Positions 28,243 to 37,082 of a DNA stretch of 64,000 nt are shown here, piece after piece (position 1 is the first letter of the stretch; each line of letters starts with the position of its first letter). The stretch comes from an uncultured Spirochaetota bacterium. GTDB lineage: Bacteria; Spirochaetota; UBA4802; UBA5550. The notes under the pieces were generated by a model. The model was not told the DNA's origin, searched no databases, and was given only the letters and a program-made list of their open reading frames with translations. The stretch covers positions 91,527 to 155,526 of the forward strand of contig CALMRZ010000052.1 of the NCBI GenBank assembly GCA_937872225.1, written 5' to 3'. The translations under genes were made by a program, and so were the position numbers.

Positions 28243-28812
28243 CTATATCCTGCCGACCTTGAAAATGAACCCGAGCGAAATGCCGTAAAACATAGTCGTC
28301 GACCTGTCTCCCATGCCGTACCAGCCGTACATAAAGGACCCGTCGATGAACAGCATCGTGTCAAAGGTTGTGTTAAACATGAAAGCCAGGGGGACCCTGA
28401 GGCCGGCGCCGCCGCGGAATTTCCGGTTAGTCGGCGGCGTTGCCACATAGAGACCGACTCCCGGAGCGAAACTACCGACGCCTCCCATCCTGACGCCGAT
28501 CCTGCAGGAAATCGTGAAGTAGGCGTTATGAACGATACCTATGCTCCTGAAGTTGTTGTACTGGTACTGCGCGGTAAAATCGCCGATCAGCCATTTCGAA
28601 ACCACCCAGATGGAAAGGCCGGCATTGGCGTAATATCCCGAGTATTTGTTGGTTTTGTAGAAGTTTCTCCAGTCAGAATAGGTCAGGTGGTTGAATCCGC
28701 CGCCGCCCACGGGGCCGAGGTAGGTGTATATCAGATCCCGTTCCTCGGCAACTGCCCCGACAGGGACGATGACGCACAGTGCGGCAAATAGTATTTTTAC
28801 CAGTGGTGACAA
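28243..28812 (-). CDS. Probable outer membrane beta-barrel protein
   Basis: The 189-residue protein has a signal peptide (ILFAALCVIVPVGAVA) and then alternating polar/aromatic strands (GYYANAGLSIWVVSKWLIGD, GGAGLRVPLAFMFNTTFDTM, STTMFYGISLGFIF). This pattern fits a small outer-membrane barrel. No named family is recognised. The assigned start is a TTG at 28810-28812, seven bases after the LolA-like gene's stop; no better in-frame start precedes the signal peptide. It is the distal gene of a two-gene unit with the LolA-like protein. Confidence 0.65.
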   Translation of the reverse strand: MSPLVKILFAALCVIVPVGAVAEERDLIYTYLGPVGGGGFNHLTYSDWRNFYKTNKYSGYYANAGLSIWVVSKWLIGDFTAQYQYNNFRSIGIVHNAYFTISCRIGVRMGGVGSFAPGVGLYVATPPTNRKFRGGAGLRVPLAFMFNTTFDTMLFIDGSFMYGWYGMGDRSTTMFYGISLGFIFKVGRI

Positions 28813-28818
28813 TTCAGG

Positions 28819-29424
28819 TCATCGAATATTCATGGGATTTTTCACTATATGCACGCCCCTGGGCACCTTGAAATTGAAGATGTTCTCGCGTACATCCGCC
28901 TTCCCGCTGACATCGGATAATGAAAAGCTGATGATCCTACCGTCTTCACGTTTAAAAATAGCGCCCCTCAGCATGTAGGTCCCGTCAACGCTCAGAATGA
29001 TCTCCCGGTACTGTTTATCGTCGCTTTTCAGCTTGATAGTATACCCTGCTTCATTGCCGGAAGCGATGCCGTTATAGCCAACCACGAGTCCCGCGATCCC
29101 GCCCGACGTGGTTCCCTTCGCAAGCTCCTGGATGCCGCACATGTTCGTGCCGGGGCTGTAAATCCAGAGCGTTTTTCCATTGGACACCAGTATCTTCTCC
29201 GTCGGACTGGTGAACTTCACGTAGACCTTGTCAGGCGACAGGTACTTGAAACTGCCCGAATAGGTCTGTCCGTCAATGGAGGTCCAGGAAATAACGCCGG
29301 TCAGCTTTCCGACCCGAAGCATTCTGCTGCGGAATTTCTCCACCGCCTCGTCCCCCGTAACGGAGAACAGCGATGTGGAACAGAAAAGGGATATGATGAT
29401 GATTGGTATTCTGAGGCGATTCAT
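28819..29424 (-). CDS. LolA-like outer membrane lipoprotein carrier protein
   Basis: The 201-residue protein has a signal peptide (IPIIIISLFCSTSLFS) and a LolA-type half-barrel: GSFKYLSPDKVYVKFTSPTE, then KILVSNGKTLWIYSPGTN, and further strands to FKVPRGVHIV. LolA proteins ferry lipoproteins through the periplasm to the outer membrane; divergent relatives also carry other lipids. This fits the many lipoprotein genes in the window. It is followed after seven bases by the barrel protein gene. Confidence 0.78.
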   Translation of the reverse strand: MNRLRIPIIIISLFCSTSLFSVTGDEAVEKFRSRMLRVGKLTGVISWTSIDGQTYSGSFKYLSPDKVYVKFTSPTEKILVSNGKTLWIYSPGTNMCGIQELAKGTTSGGIAGLVVGYNGIASGNEAGYTIKLKSDDKQYREIILSVDGTYMLRGAIFKREDGRIISFSLSDVSGKADVRENIFNFKVPRGVHIVKNPMNIR

Positions 29425-29539
29425 GTCCGTGTCCTTTGAATAGTATAACGATCAAACAGCCAAAATTGAAAGAATTTTTTCCGAAAATACAAAAATATTT
29501 AGCGATCTGTTTTATTTCAAGGAATTAATTCAAAAGCCG

Positions 29540-29552
29540 TTGCTCTGACCCC
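29540..29552 (-). repeat. GGGGTCAGAGCAA repeat copy
   Basis: TTGCTCTGACCCC, the reverse-strand form of the repeat core, lies in the gap between the divergent LolA-like and TPR genes. Confidence 0.7.
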
Positions 29553-29638
29553 GGATCCATCAGATGGCGGCTCAAGGTTCCCGGTGTTATTAAAATATTA
29601 TACTTGAAATTTATCGCAAGAAATCCCCATTGTTGGGC

Positions 29639-30370
29639 ATGGCGAAAAGGAGAACCAACAAAACCGGGTACCTGGTATTCCTCATACTGGTCGGTACCGG
29701 TGTCTATTCCTATTTCCACAGCCAGGAAGTATACTCCGGGATCATGAAGACCTATTATGAAAAGGTACGGGGGTTGCCAGTCGAGGAGCAGGTCCGCAGG
29801 GCGGAGGAATTATACGCTAAAAATGAGCATGAAAAGCTGGAGATTTATCTTAAAGACCTGCTGATGGCATATCCTGACAACCACGACCTTATCAGGCTGC
29901 AGGGCCTGAACCTCATCAAACTCGGCCAGCGGAGCAAGGGCGCGGAATCGATACTGTCTTTATCCGATGACGAGGCGATCCCGGAGAAACTCATCGAAGA
30001 AACGGTCCAGAGCCTCTACGAGCAGCGGCAATACCGTGATATCCTGCGGGTCTTCAGTCACCGAAGCCCCGGAAGAAAATCGAACCTGTTATTCTATTAC
30101 GGGGCGGCACTCTTTGAATCCGGAGAATACGCAAAGGCTTCGGATTACATCAGGAAAGCAATCATCGAGGGAAGGACGGATTACGAAACATATCATTACG
30201 CGGGTAAGGCCCTTTTGAGAAAGGGCGAAACCCGGGCCTCACTGCGCTACCTCGAGCGGGCCCGTGAAATGAACGAAGAGGATACCCATGTCGCCCGATC
30301 CCTGGCCGATGCATACCGGAAACTCGGCCGCTATGATGACGCTGCGAAAGTTCTGCGTAGAATCAAGTAA
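29639..30370 (+). CDS. Membrane-anchored TPR protein
   Basis: The ATG at 29639 gives MAKRRTNKTG and one membrane helix (YLVFLILVGTGVYSYF). About 210 residues of helical repeats follow; the clearest TPR units are LLFYYGAALFESGEYAKASD, YETYHYAGKALLRKGETRAS and HVARSLADAYRKLGRYDDAA. The basic start before the helix suggests a signal anchor with the repeats outside the cytoplasm. No enzymatic motif is seen. It is flanked on both sides by gaps rich in the dispersed repeats. Confidence 0.78.
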   Translation: MAKRRTNKTGYLVFLILVGTGVYSYFHSQEVYSGIMKTYYEKVRGLPVEEQVRRAEELYAKNEHEKLEIYLKDLLMAYPDNHDLIRLQGLNLIKLGQRSKGAESILSLSDDEAIPEKLIEETVQSLYEQRQYRDILRVFSHRSPGRKSNLLFYYGAALFESGEYAKASDYIRKAIIEGRTDYETYHYAGKALLRKGETRASLRYLERAREMNEEDTHVARSLADAYRKLGRYDDAAKVLRRIK

Positions 30371-30406
30371 TAGCAGGAAGCCTGCAGACCCGCCGATGCC
30401 AGGCTG

Positions 30407-30574
30407 CCGATAGTTATCGGTTGACAGCATAATTCTGAATTTACCGCAGTATCAGAGCAACCGGACCTTTCGGTGCACAGATCAACCGATAGTTATCGGC
30501 AAACCATTGATAAGATTATCGCCGGGAGACCTTACCTCATATCACCAATGGCCCCTATCCCGGTGTCAGAGCAA
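30407..30574 (+). repeat. Cluster of two stem palindromes and two repeat cores
   Basis: CCGATAGTTATCGG occurs at 30407-30420 and again at 30486-30499. Cores GTATCAGAGCAA (30449-30460) and GGTGTCAGAGCAA (30562-30574) follow each stem by 28 and 62 bases. The order stem-then-core equals that in the 14 kb island. The cluster fills the gap before the methyltransferase gene. Confidence 0.7.
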
Positions 30575-30630
30575 ACTGTCACCGAGCGCCGGCAATTGAT
30601 GAAATGCAATATAAACAATGGGGGGTAAAT

Positions 30631-31380
30631 ATGAGGATATTGAAAATCACCGGGATACTGCTGTTATCCTTACTATCAGCACTTTTTATCCTATTCTATG
30701 TGTATACTTCCTTTGTTGACCATCTTGATGTTCCGAATCCGGAAAAAACAGACTTCATGCACCCGTCAAAACTATTAATGAAATACGAGGTATTCATTTC
30801 GGGCATCCTGATGAGGCCCTCGTATTGCAATTTTGTTCGGGACCTGAAGCTGACCGGCAATGAGAAAATACTTGATTTCGGTTCCGGGGCCGGCGGAGAA
30901 GCAGTACATCTGGCCAAACTGATCCGGAATAAGAACGGCAGGCTGACATGCCTTGATATTTCGCCGTCCTGGCTCCAGGTGGTCAGGTATCGATTATCCG
31001 GCTATAACAATATTGATTTTATTGAAGGCGATATAACCGAACAGAAGCTGCCAGGCAATACCTTTGATACCATTGTGGTGAGGCTCGTCCTCCATGACAT
31101 CCCGAAGGACCGGAGGCGGCCGATTATCAATAATTTCCACGCTGTCCTCAAGCCGGGCGGATCGGTGTATATCTATGAACCTGTTACCGGAGGCCACGCA
31201 ATCGACGAAACGGAGATGCGATCGCACTTTACCGGGGCGGGATTTACCGAACGATACTTCAACAGGGTCTTTTCCTTTGTCATGGTCCCGCCGTGCACCA
31301 TGGCCATGGCGGCATATGATAAAAAACCGGCCCCGTGTCAGAGTAACATCAGCACCGCGCCCGGATCTACATCGCCCTGA
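30631..31380 (+). CDS. Membrane-anchored SAM-dependent methyltransferase (class I)
   Basis: A GGGGGG run at 30620-30625 supports ATG 30631 (249 residues); the frame also opens at 30604. One membrane helix (about 6-28) precedes a class I methyltransferase fold. Motif I is ILDFGSGAGGEAVHLA, the acidic end of the next strand is LTCLDIS, and the post-II/III region has IVVRLVLHDIPKD and LKPGGSVYIYEP. The substrate is unknown. The last 17 or so residues (CQSNISTAPGSTSP) derive from a copy of the repeat (31334-31346) and what follows, so the natural C-terminus probably ended near AAYDKKPA. The stop overlaps the convergent porin gene by 14 bases. Confidence 0.8.
   Translation: MRILKITGILLLSLLSALFILFYVYTSFVDHLDVPNPEKTDFMHPSKLLMKYEVFISGILMRPSYCNFVRDLKLTGNEKILDFGSGAGGEAVHLAKLIRNKNGRLTCLDISPSWLQVVRYRLSGYNNIDFIEGDITEQKLPGNTFDTIVVRLVLHDIPKDRRRPIINNFHAVLKPGGSVYIYEPVTGGHAIDETEMRSHFTGAGFTERYFNRVFSFVMVPPCTMAMAAYDKKPAPCQSNISTAPGSTSP
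31334..31346 (+). repeat. GTGTCAGAGTAA repeat inside the 3' end of the methyltransferase gene
   Basis: CGTGTCAGAGTAA lies about 35 bases before the stop codon and encodes part of an atypical C-terminal tail. Confidence 0.65.
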
Positions 31381-32695
31381 AGGAAGCGTTTATGCCCCAG
31401 GTCCAGGCCATTTTGTTCATTTTTACCGAATTGTGAAACATCCGGTCCTTGATGTAAAAATAGTAGGCAGTACCCGATTCCAGGGTGACGGCATTGGATG
31501 CCGGGAACTTTATTCCCACGCCCAGGCCGACCCTGGCAAGGTCCGGGTCAAGGGGATTCTGGGTCCGCGGATACTTTTCCTGCGTTGCGTAGGATATGCC
31601 CATGCTCGGCACAACCCCGCTTACCTCAAATTCCATGGTAAAACCAACGGTGTGGCGGTTTTTATACTTATAGTTCTGTATGTTTCCGTTGCTGATATAG
31701 GGCAGGATCGACCAATCGGACCTGTTCAGCACCACGAGGGCCCAGTCCAGGTACCCCAATTCATGGCTCGAGCTCAGGATATTTCTCGTTCCATATCTTC
31801 GTTCCCCGGTGAAAGCAACCTGGTATGAAAACTGCAGCGACGCCCCTTCGCCCGCCTTAAGATTAAATCCGACGAGGAGTGAATCCGGATACCGCTGCTC
31901 CATCATGTGCGAATAGTTGTATTTTACGTTTTTTTCTGTTCCCCTGGCAATGACCTGGGTCTCGTAAAGAGCCGTCAGGACAAAGGTCTTGGGAGCGCCG
32001 ATCATCACACCGGCGAAACCGGACCATCCCAGGGCCTCCCTTTCAATTTTATCAATGGTGCCCGCCCCCGCGATACCGGCGGAGCGGTCGGCATTATAAT
32101 AATTGCAGGCAATTCCCCCGGCAAAGGAGAACATATCGCCGATGGAAAATGCTCCGCCGAGCCTTCCCTGGAGCCAGTACCTGCTTGCCTTGGTATAGGA
32201 CAGCAACGGCAATTCAAAGCCCCCCGCCTGTATCGTGAGCCCCAGTCTCCGGAGCACCACCGTCTGGACCGGATCAAGGTTAAGACCCAGGTTGCTGACC
32301 AGGGGCATCCCACCTTTCGGCTTCCGGAATTCCAGGAACTCGACCCCTTCCGGCATGCAGAGCGATATGAAAACCGCGCCCTTCCCCTTCTTATAGGCCA
32401 TGGCGAAGTTGGGGACAAAGGGCGTCGGCTCCTTGTCCTCCCCGTTCATGCGAAGGGCGGCATAGGATGTGGTTTTTGTCATGACCTGGTATCCGACATC
32501 GATATGCAGCCCATCCTTCACCGCGGCAAGGCCGGCGGGATTGTAATAGACCGCATCAAGCGAACCAACGGCCGCCGCCCTTCCCTGTGTCCTGGTATAG
32601 GAGACGCTGCGGCTGAACTCGGACGCATAAAGGCCCTCTGCATATCCTGCGGCAAAAAGAACAAACGTCAGCAGAAGAATCTTGTAATAGTTCAT
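31367..32695 (-). CDS. FadL/OmpP1-like outer membrane protein
   Basis: ATG 32695 gives a signal peptide (NYYKILLLTFVLFAAGYA); the frame opens at 32722. The mature N-terminus contains GRAAAVGSLDAVYYNPAGLA, the hallmark of FadL/OmpP1/TodX hydrophobic-substrate channels, where NPAGLA is near the N-terminal plug. The remaining 380 residues alternate like a long beta-barrel and end in a strand finishing with Phe-Arg-Ala-Met rather than the usual terminal aromatic. The predicted length of 442 residues suits the family. It may import lipids or hydrocarbons; the secreted lipase gene on the same strand upstream is compatible but not proof. Confidence 0.75.
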   Translation of the reverse strand: MNYYKILLLTFVLFAAGYAEGLYASEFSRSVSYTRTQGRAAAVGSLDAVYYNPAGLAAVKDGLHIDVGYQVMTKTTSYAALRMNGEDKEPTPFVPNFAMAYKKGKGAVFISLCMPEGVEFLEFRKPKGGMPLVSNLGLNLDPVQTVVLRRLGLTIQAGGFELPLLSYTKASRYWLQGRLGGAFSIGDMFSFAGGIACNYYNADRSAGIAGAGTIDKIEREALGWSGFAGVMIGAPKTFVLTALYETQVIARGTEKNVKYNYSHMMEQRYPDSLLVGFNLKAGEGASLQFSYQVAFTGERRYGTRNILSSSHELGYLDWALVVLNRSDWSILPYISNGNIQNYKYKNRHTVGFTMEFEVSGVVPSMGISYATQEKYPRTQNPLDPDLARVGLGVGIKFPASNAVTLESGTAYYFYIKDRMFHNSVKMNKMAWTWGINASFRAM

Positions 32696-32863
32696 CCCGC
32701 AATCCCCTGTCGGCATTATCAATCCCCTGCACTATTCCATCCCGCGAATAATCATGCAATCTCATTTTTTGAAAGTTTGTTTTTTTGCGGACAGGGAGCG
32801 ATACTGCAGGTCATCCCCTGCAGGGACAATGCACGGGCAATCAGGCATGGATAGAACACAAAA

Positions 32864-32891
32864 GGGCTGTCCCTTTATCGAGGGACAGCCC
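32864..32891 (-). terminator. Rho-independent terminator downstream of the lipase gene
   Basis: A perfect 11-base-pair stem (GGGCTGTCCCT / AGGGACAGCCC) with a six-base loop is followed on the minus strand by TTTT. It lies 26 bases after the lipase stop. Confidence 0.85.
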
Positions 32892-32916
32892 CTGAAATTT
32901 ACTCTTTAGATTAAAT

Positions 32917-33810
32917 TTAATATCCTCTGTTCTTCAGGTCAGCAACTATATCAATATAGAATTGAGGAGCATCAAATCCCGGGGTGAAGCCGAAGACCTG
33001 GTCAACAATATTCAGGTGATCGACACCGGCGGAATACCAGGCCCCTTCGTATACGCCGCGGAAGTTCCCCCATTTTGCCGAATTAACGCTGACCAGACCG
33101 TCATTGTCGCCTTCAATGGCGAGAAGGATCGGCCAAGTACCGATGAAGTACCAGTTGCGGGCGTCGATGGCCATCATTTTTATTTTTGCCGCTGCGCTCT
33201 GGTAATAAACACCGGACTTGTTGGGAGTATTCGGGTTGAAGGTGTTGATCATGTATGATCTCGTGAGGTCCCAGCCGTTCTGTACGCTGTTGGGGTTCTT
33301 GTCACCGAAAACAAAGGCATACACGAAATCAAGGGCCGCGCCGACCAGGGGCTTTACCGGGTTTGGTATGACACCCATGATGACATCAGCGATGGCGCTT
33401 CCCCTGTGGGGGCCGGCGATGCTGGTGTAGCTTGCAACATAAGGTGAAAGGCCCAGGTTGGATATGGCATAGCGCGTATAGATGGTGCCATGGCTGTGGC
33501 CAATGATGTTCAATTTTGAGGCGCCGGTCAGGGCCTTGATCTGGAGGAACTGCTGCTTGAAGGCCAGGGCCTTGTTCGCGGTGCTGTCCATTCCATTAAC
33601 CGATGTGATATAGACATCGGCGCCTTCATCTTCAAGGGAGCCGGGTATCCTGTTCCAGTAATCAATTATTCCCAGGATTTGCGCACTGGCGCCCATGCCA
33701 TGGGCCATTACTATGGGATATTTAGTCTGGCAGGTATTTGATGATCCGCCGGCATAGACGAAAGCAACGCAGGAAAACAAGAAGACCACGGTTATAAAGA
33801 ATTTATTCAT
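32917..33810 (-). CDS. Secreted triacylglycerol lipase (family I-like)
   Basis: The 297-residue protein has a signal peptide (FFITVVFLFSCVAFVYA). The sequence TKYPIVMAHGMG, with DYWNRIPGSLEDEGADVYIT, is characteristic of Pseudomonas/Burkholderia-type family I lipases. The triad is S106 in GHSHG, D237 in GDNDG and H265 in GVDHLN. Acidic residues near the His may bind calcium as in the family. Many family I.1/I.2 lipases need a membrane foldase (Lif) encoded next door; none is visible here. Its composition is AT-richer than the genes before 28 kb. A strong terminator follows. Confidence 0.88.
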   Translation of the reverse strand: MNKFFITVVFLFSCVAFVYAGGSSNTCQTKYPIVMAHGMGASAQILGIIDYWNRIPGSLEDEGADVYITSVNGMDSTANKALAFKQQFLQIKALTGASKLNIIGHSHGTIYTRYAISNLGLSPYVASYTSIAGPHRGSAIADVIMGVIPNPVKPLVGAALDFVYAFVFGDKNPNSVQNGWDLTRSYMINTFNPNTPNKSGVYYQSAAAKIKMMAIDARNWYFIGTWPILLAIEGDNDGLVSVNSAKWGNFRGVYEGAWYSAGVDHLNIVDQVFGFTPGFDAPQFYIDIVADLKNRGY

Positions 33811-33962
33811 TTTTTCCTCCCGGGATTATTGCTCTTTTGTGTTCTGTACACAATATATGAACAAACAATAAACATAGTCAATAATAAAATACGTCCGGTC
33901 GGATTTTTATTTTATCCAGAAATAATATTTTTATTATATTAATTTAAATATATCTACAATAC

Positions 33963-33976
33963 TTTACTCTGACCCC
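33963..33976 (-). repeat. GGGGTCAGAGTAAA repeat copy
   Basis: TTTACTCTGACCCC lies eight bases past the stop codon of the PQQ-repeat/OmpA gene, in an AT-rich gap. Confidence 0.75.
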
Positions 33977-33983
33977 GAAATTC

Positions 33984-35996
33984 TTATTTATCAAGAATAA
34001 AGAACTCGGTCCTCCTGTTCTTCTGTCTTCCACTTGCGGTTATATTGTCGCCAATAGGTTTATCCGGGCCAAAACCGATAGCCACAAGTCGTTCGGGACT
34101 GATGCCGTTTTTTATCATGTATTCCATCACCGCGTCAGCCCGTCGCTCGGATAGTTTCATGTTATGCTGACGGGTTCCGGTGATATCCGTATGCCCCCTG
34201 ATTTCAAGACGTATCTTCCTGTTGCGGTTCAGGGCTTCAATCATCCGGTCGAGGATATTAAGCGATTCCTTCTTGAGGTACGCCTCGTCTATCTCAAAAT
34301 GGATATTCTCGACTACGATCCCCTTCCCTTTTTCTATCTTATCAAGCAGTATTGAAGCATCCTTATCATCCCTGGATATAATTATTTTCTTAGGCAGAAA
34401 TCCGTCGGCATCAGCTGTTATCTCCACATCATTGCTGTCGGGAACCTGTATCTCCTGGTCTGGATTCCGTATGGCGATACGATCTGAATACACGATCTTA
34501 CCCTGGTCCCATTTTTTTACTTCGACATGGGATGGTATCGGATTCTTATCATTATCCCTCACCGTTATCTTCAGGGGACGCAGATTATTTTTCTTATCCG
34601 AGGGCCGCGGGACCTGTTTTTTTCCGGCGTCCTTATCAGGTGCGATTGCATCATCCAGATACTTCCTGTTATAAGGATCGTAAATGGTGCTGCCGCCGTC
34701 GATAATCCGCGGATAGTAATCGGTGCCCACGGCATAGAGGTAGTTTCCCGCCGGAAGGAACATGATCCCGCCCGAAGCCGCGGGCTGGTAGGCGCCGCCG
34801 GGGAACGGTGAAATGAATTCCCATAGGGCATTTTTTGCGTCAAAACGCAGCGCCTTCAGGCTGGCATAGGAAAGGTCCCGGTCACCCACTCTTTTCTTTA
34901 TGGTGCTGGCCACGTAAATTTGATCGCGAATGGTCACAAAGTAGGGGCTCGATTCATCCCCGAGATCAATGGTGGTGTTTATGTTACCGTCCGCAGGATT
35001 TATCATTATCACCCGGCGGTTATCAACGGTAAAAAGGATCTCACGCTCGGTAAAACTCGGGTTGGAAGTGATGGTATCGCCATACGCCTTCTGCCACACC
35101 CTGGCCCCATCAGCCAGATTGAAGCAGTGCATGATGTTCCCCGAAGCCAGGTAAACCTTCTGCTGGTAAACAACCGGCGAAAAGATCCTCACCGGTTTGG
35201 CAATGGATTGGGCCCAGACAACAGTTCCATTATCCGCATTGAGACAGTAGAGAGAAAAAGTGTTTTTGTTATAATCCATCGATTGAGTGAAGATGAAATC
35301 CTCATAAAAAGAAGGAAATCCGCTGTATGATTTCACATCCCTGTTATCCCATTTCAGGTGTCCCTGCAGGATTTCCCGGGACATGAATATATTGCGGGTG
35401 CCATAGTAAAGTATATCATTGTTTATCACGGGGTCAGAGTAAATTCCATCAACAAGCGTGGTCGAGTGCTTGGTTGGGTCCCAGTTCTTATTATCACCCG
35501 ACTCCCACCGGGGTGTTTTCCTGTTATATGCGCTATCCCTGGTAAACAGATCCCTCTCATCCCGCATCCCGGTCCTGGCCCAGAGAACCGAGCCACTCCG
35601 CTTATCGAGGCAGTAAATGACAAAATTATCAGTGAGAATGAGCCGATACCCCTTAACCAAAGGGTACTTCACCTTACCCGATGATTTTTGATTGGGATTG
35701 AATTGTGCTGATATGTTAGTGAGGTTTATTTTCCATTTCAACTTGCCGGAATCTTCATCAAGACAATATACATTTTTTTTTATATCCACAAAATAGACGG
35801 ATCCATCAGATATAATCGGATTATAAACCATATCAGCGGCCTGGAAGAGCCATTTCAGATTATTGTTTTTAACCGTGATCTCGTCGTTATTTCCGGTAAA
35901 AAAAATGTTTCCTTTGTAAATAGGCCAATCCGAAGCGGGGGATATACCGGTACATATGGATAACAGTAGTAATGTAGTATAGAAAATCCGTTTCAT
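33984..35996 (-). CDS. PQQ-like beta-propeller protein with C-terminal OmpA domain
   Basis: After a signal peptide (RIFYTTLLLLSICTGISPA) about 420 residues form PQQ-type propeller blades: DGSVYFVDIKKNVYCLDEDS, FVIYCLDKRSGSVLWAR, SLYCLNADNGTVVWAQS and KVYLASGNIMHCFNLADGA. A basic linker and a carboxypeptidase-regulatory-like beta domain follow (about 475-545). The end is an OmpA peptidoglycan-binding domain (IRLEIRGHTDITGTRQHNMK, then LSERRADAVMEYMIKNGI, and GFGPDKPIGDN). It is therefore a surface or periplasmic propeller tied to the cell wall. The partner is unknown. The repeat core occurs in frame within blade three (35430-35443, encoding YSDP). Confidence 0.85.
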   Translation of the reverse strand: MKRIFYTTLLLLSICTGISPASDWPIYKGNIFFTGNNDEITVKNNNLKWLFQAADMVYNPIISDGSVYFVDIKKNVYCLDEDSGKLKWKINLTNISAQFNPNQKSSGKVKYPLVKGYRLILTDNFVIYCLDKRSGSVLWARTGMRDERDLFTRDSAYNRKTPRWESGDNKNWDPTKHSTTLVDGIYSDPVINNDILYYGTRNIFMSREILQGHLKWDNRDVKSYSGFPSFYEDFIFTQSMDYNKNTFSLYCLNADNGTVVWAQSIAKPVRIFSPVVYQQKVYLASGNIMHCFNLADGARVWQKAYGDTITSNPSFTEREILFTVDNRRVIMINPADGNINTTIDLGDESSPYFVTIRDQIYVASTIKKRVGDRDLSYASLKALRFDAKNALWEFISPFPGGAYQPAASGGIMFLPAGNYLYAVGTDYYPRIIDGGSTIYDPYNRKYLDDAIAPDKDAGKKQVPRPSDKKNNLRPLKITVRDNDKNPIPSHVEVKKWDQGKIVYSDRIAIRNPDQEIQVPDSNDVEITADADGFLPKKIIISRDDKDASILLDKIEKGKGIVVENIHFEIDEAYLKKESLNILDRMIEALNRNRKIRLEIRGHTDITGTRQHNMKLSERRADAVMEYMIKNGISPERLVAIGFGPDKPIGDNITASGRQKNRRTEFFILDK
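35430..35443 (+). repeat. GGGGTCAGAGTAAA repeat inside the PQQ/OmpA gene
   Basis: This exact 14-base match to the repeat consensus lies within coding sequence, read on the minus strand as IYSDPV. It may be chance, because PQQ blades often carry a Ser-x-Pro-Val sequence at this point. Confidence 0.5.
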
Positions 35997-36494
35997 AACC
36001 CCACCATCCTGTGATCATTATATGATTTTTCTCTGGCCCTATTTTTCATTCTGACCCCAATCAATAACAATGATATTTTTTACATTCGTGCTAATATACA
36101 ACAGCACGAGTGCCATGGCAAATAAAAATTGTAAAAGCCGCATTGTATAACAACAAAAGAAAGATACAAAAACAGGGGGCCATACTAGGGGCCAGAGTAT
36201 AGTATTAATAAAATACTGCACCCAAATACATGTCATTATCAAAATCATAATTATACAAGATGAAAAAAGCAGCAAAGAATAATATGAGCTATAAAATGCT
36301 TAAAAGAAATAAAATTGCGGGAAACATCAGGCATGCAGATTTAAATCTTAGATTTAAAAAAGTTAAAATAAAAAAATTCGGGGTCAGATCAAAAAATTAA
36401 TGACCGCGTAAACATGTGTGGTGAAAAATGATTACGCTATCCATAGTTACTCTGACCCCAAATCAGCAAAATCAGATTTAACCAGGAGCAAACC
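35997..36494. other. AT-rich intergenic region with repeat copies
   Basis: This 498-base stretch is very AT-rich and carries degenerate and intact repeat cores: CTCTGGCCCT (36031-36040), TTCTGACCCC (36049-36058), GGGGCCAGAGTA (36188-36199), GGGGTCAGATCAA (36380-36392) and GTTACTCTGACCCC (36446-36459). A 78-codon hydrophobic frame on the minus strand (36039-36275) is built partly from two of these copies and is not called as a gene. Confidence 0.6.
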
Positions 36495-37082
36495 ATGACC
36501 ACTCACAAACCAACACGAGAAGAAGCAATGTCATTACTGAAGGAGTATAACAAAACCGAAAATCTGTTAAAACACGGCCTGGCAGTTGAGGCCATCATGC
36601 GTCAATTTGCCATTAAATATGGGGAAGACTCTGACACCTGGGGGATTATTGGCCTGATCCATGACCTGGACTATGAGCAATTCCCCCAGGAACACTGCAC
36701 CATGAGTCAAAAAATACTCAAAGAAAAAGGCTGGCCCGAAGAATATATACGGGCTGTGGCGAGCCACGGTTGGGGAATGTTTAATGATATCGAACCCCAA
36801 ACTCTCCTTGAGAAAACCCTTTATACAGTGGATGAACTGAGCGGTCTCATAATAGCCGCCGCCCTGGTACGGCCGTCACGGAGTCTCATGGACCTTGAAG
36901 CATCATCGGTAAAAAAGAAATGGAAGGACAAGGGCTTTGCAGCCGGTGTTGATAGGGCTGTTATTGAAAAAGGCGCGAAAATGCTGGGAATAGATATGGC
37001 AGAGATCATAAAAGAATCAATACTGGGTTTACGGACAATTGCCGGTGAATTAGGTTTGGAAGGTAATCCCGGCAGCAATTAA
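36495..37082 (+). CDS. HD domain phosphohydrolase
   Basis: The 195-residue protein carries an HD-type metal site: H27 (LLKHGLAVE), H56-D57 (GLIHDLDYEQ), H67 and a later aspartate in VDELSGLI. The segment EEYIRAVASHGWG is typical of small HDIG hydrolases such as those often annotated as HAD- or tRNA-associated HD proteins. The substrate is unknown; nucleotides are likely. AGGAG lies seven bases before the ATG. Repeat copies flank the gene on both sides, so it is an isolated transcription unit in a repeat-rich patch. Confidence 0.82.
   Translation: MTTHKPTREEAMSLLKEYNKTENLLKHGLAVEAIMRQFAIKYGEDSDTWGIIGLIHDLDYEQFPQEHCTMSQKILKEKGWPEEYIRAVASHGWGMFNDIEPQTLLEKTLYTVDELSGLIIAAALVRPSRSLMDLEASSVKKKWKDKGFAAGVDRAVIEKGAKMLGIDMAEIIKESILGLRTIAGELGLEGNPGSN

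Noticed and set aside
36039..36275. A 78-codon hydrophobic minus-strand frame in the AT-rich gap
   Set aside because: Its first part includes two repeat copies and the rest is AT-rich sequence that gives hydrophobic residues by chance; no ribosome binding site and no family-like motif.
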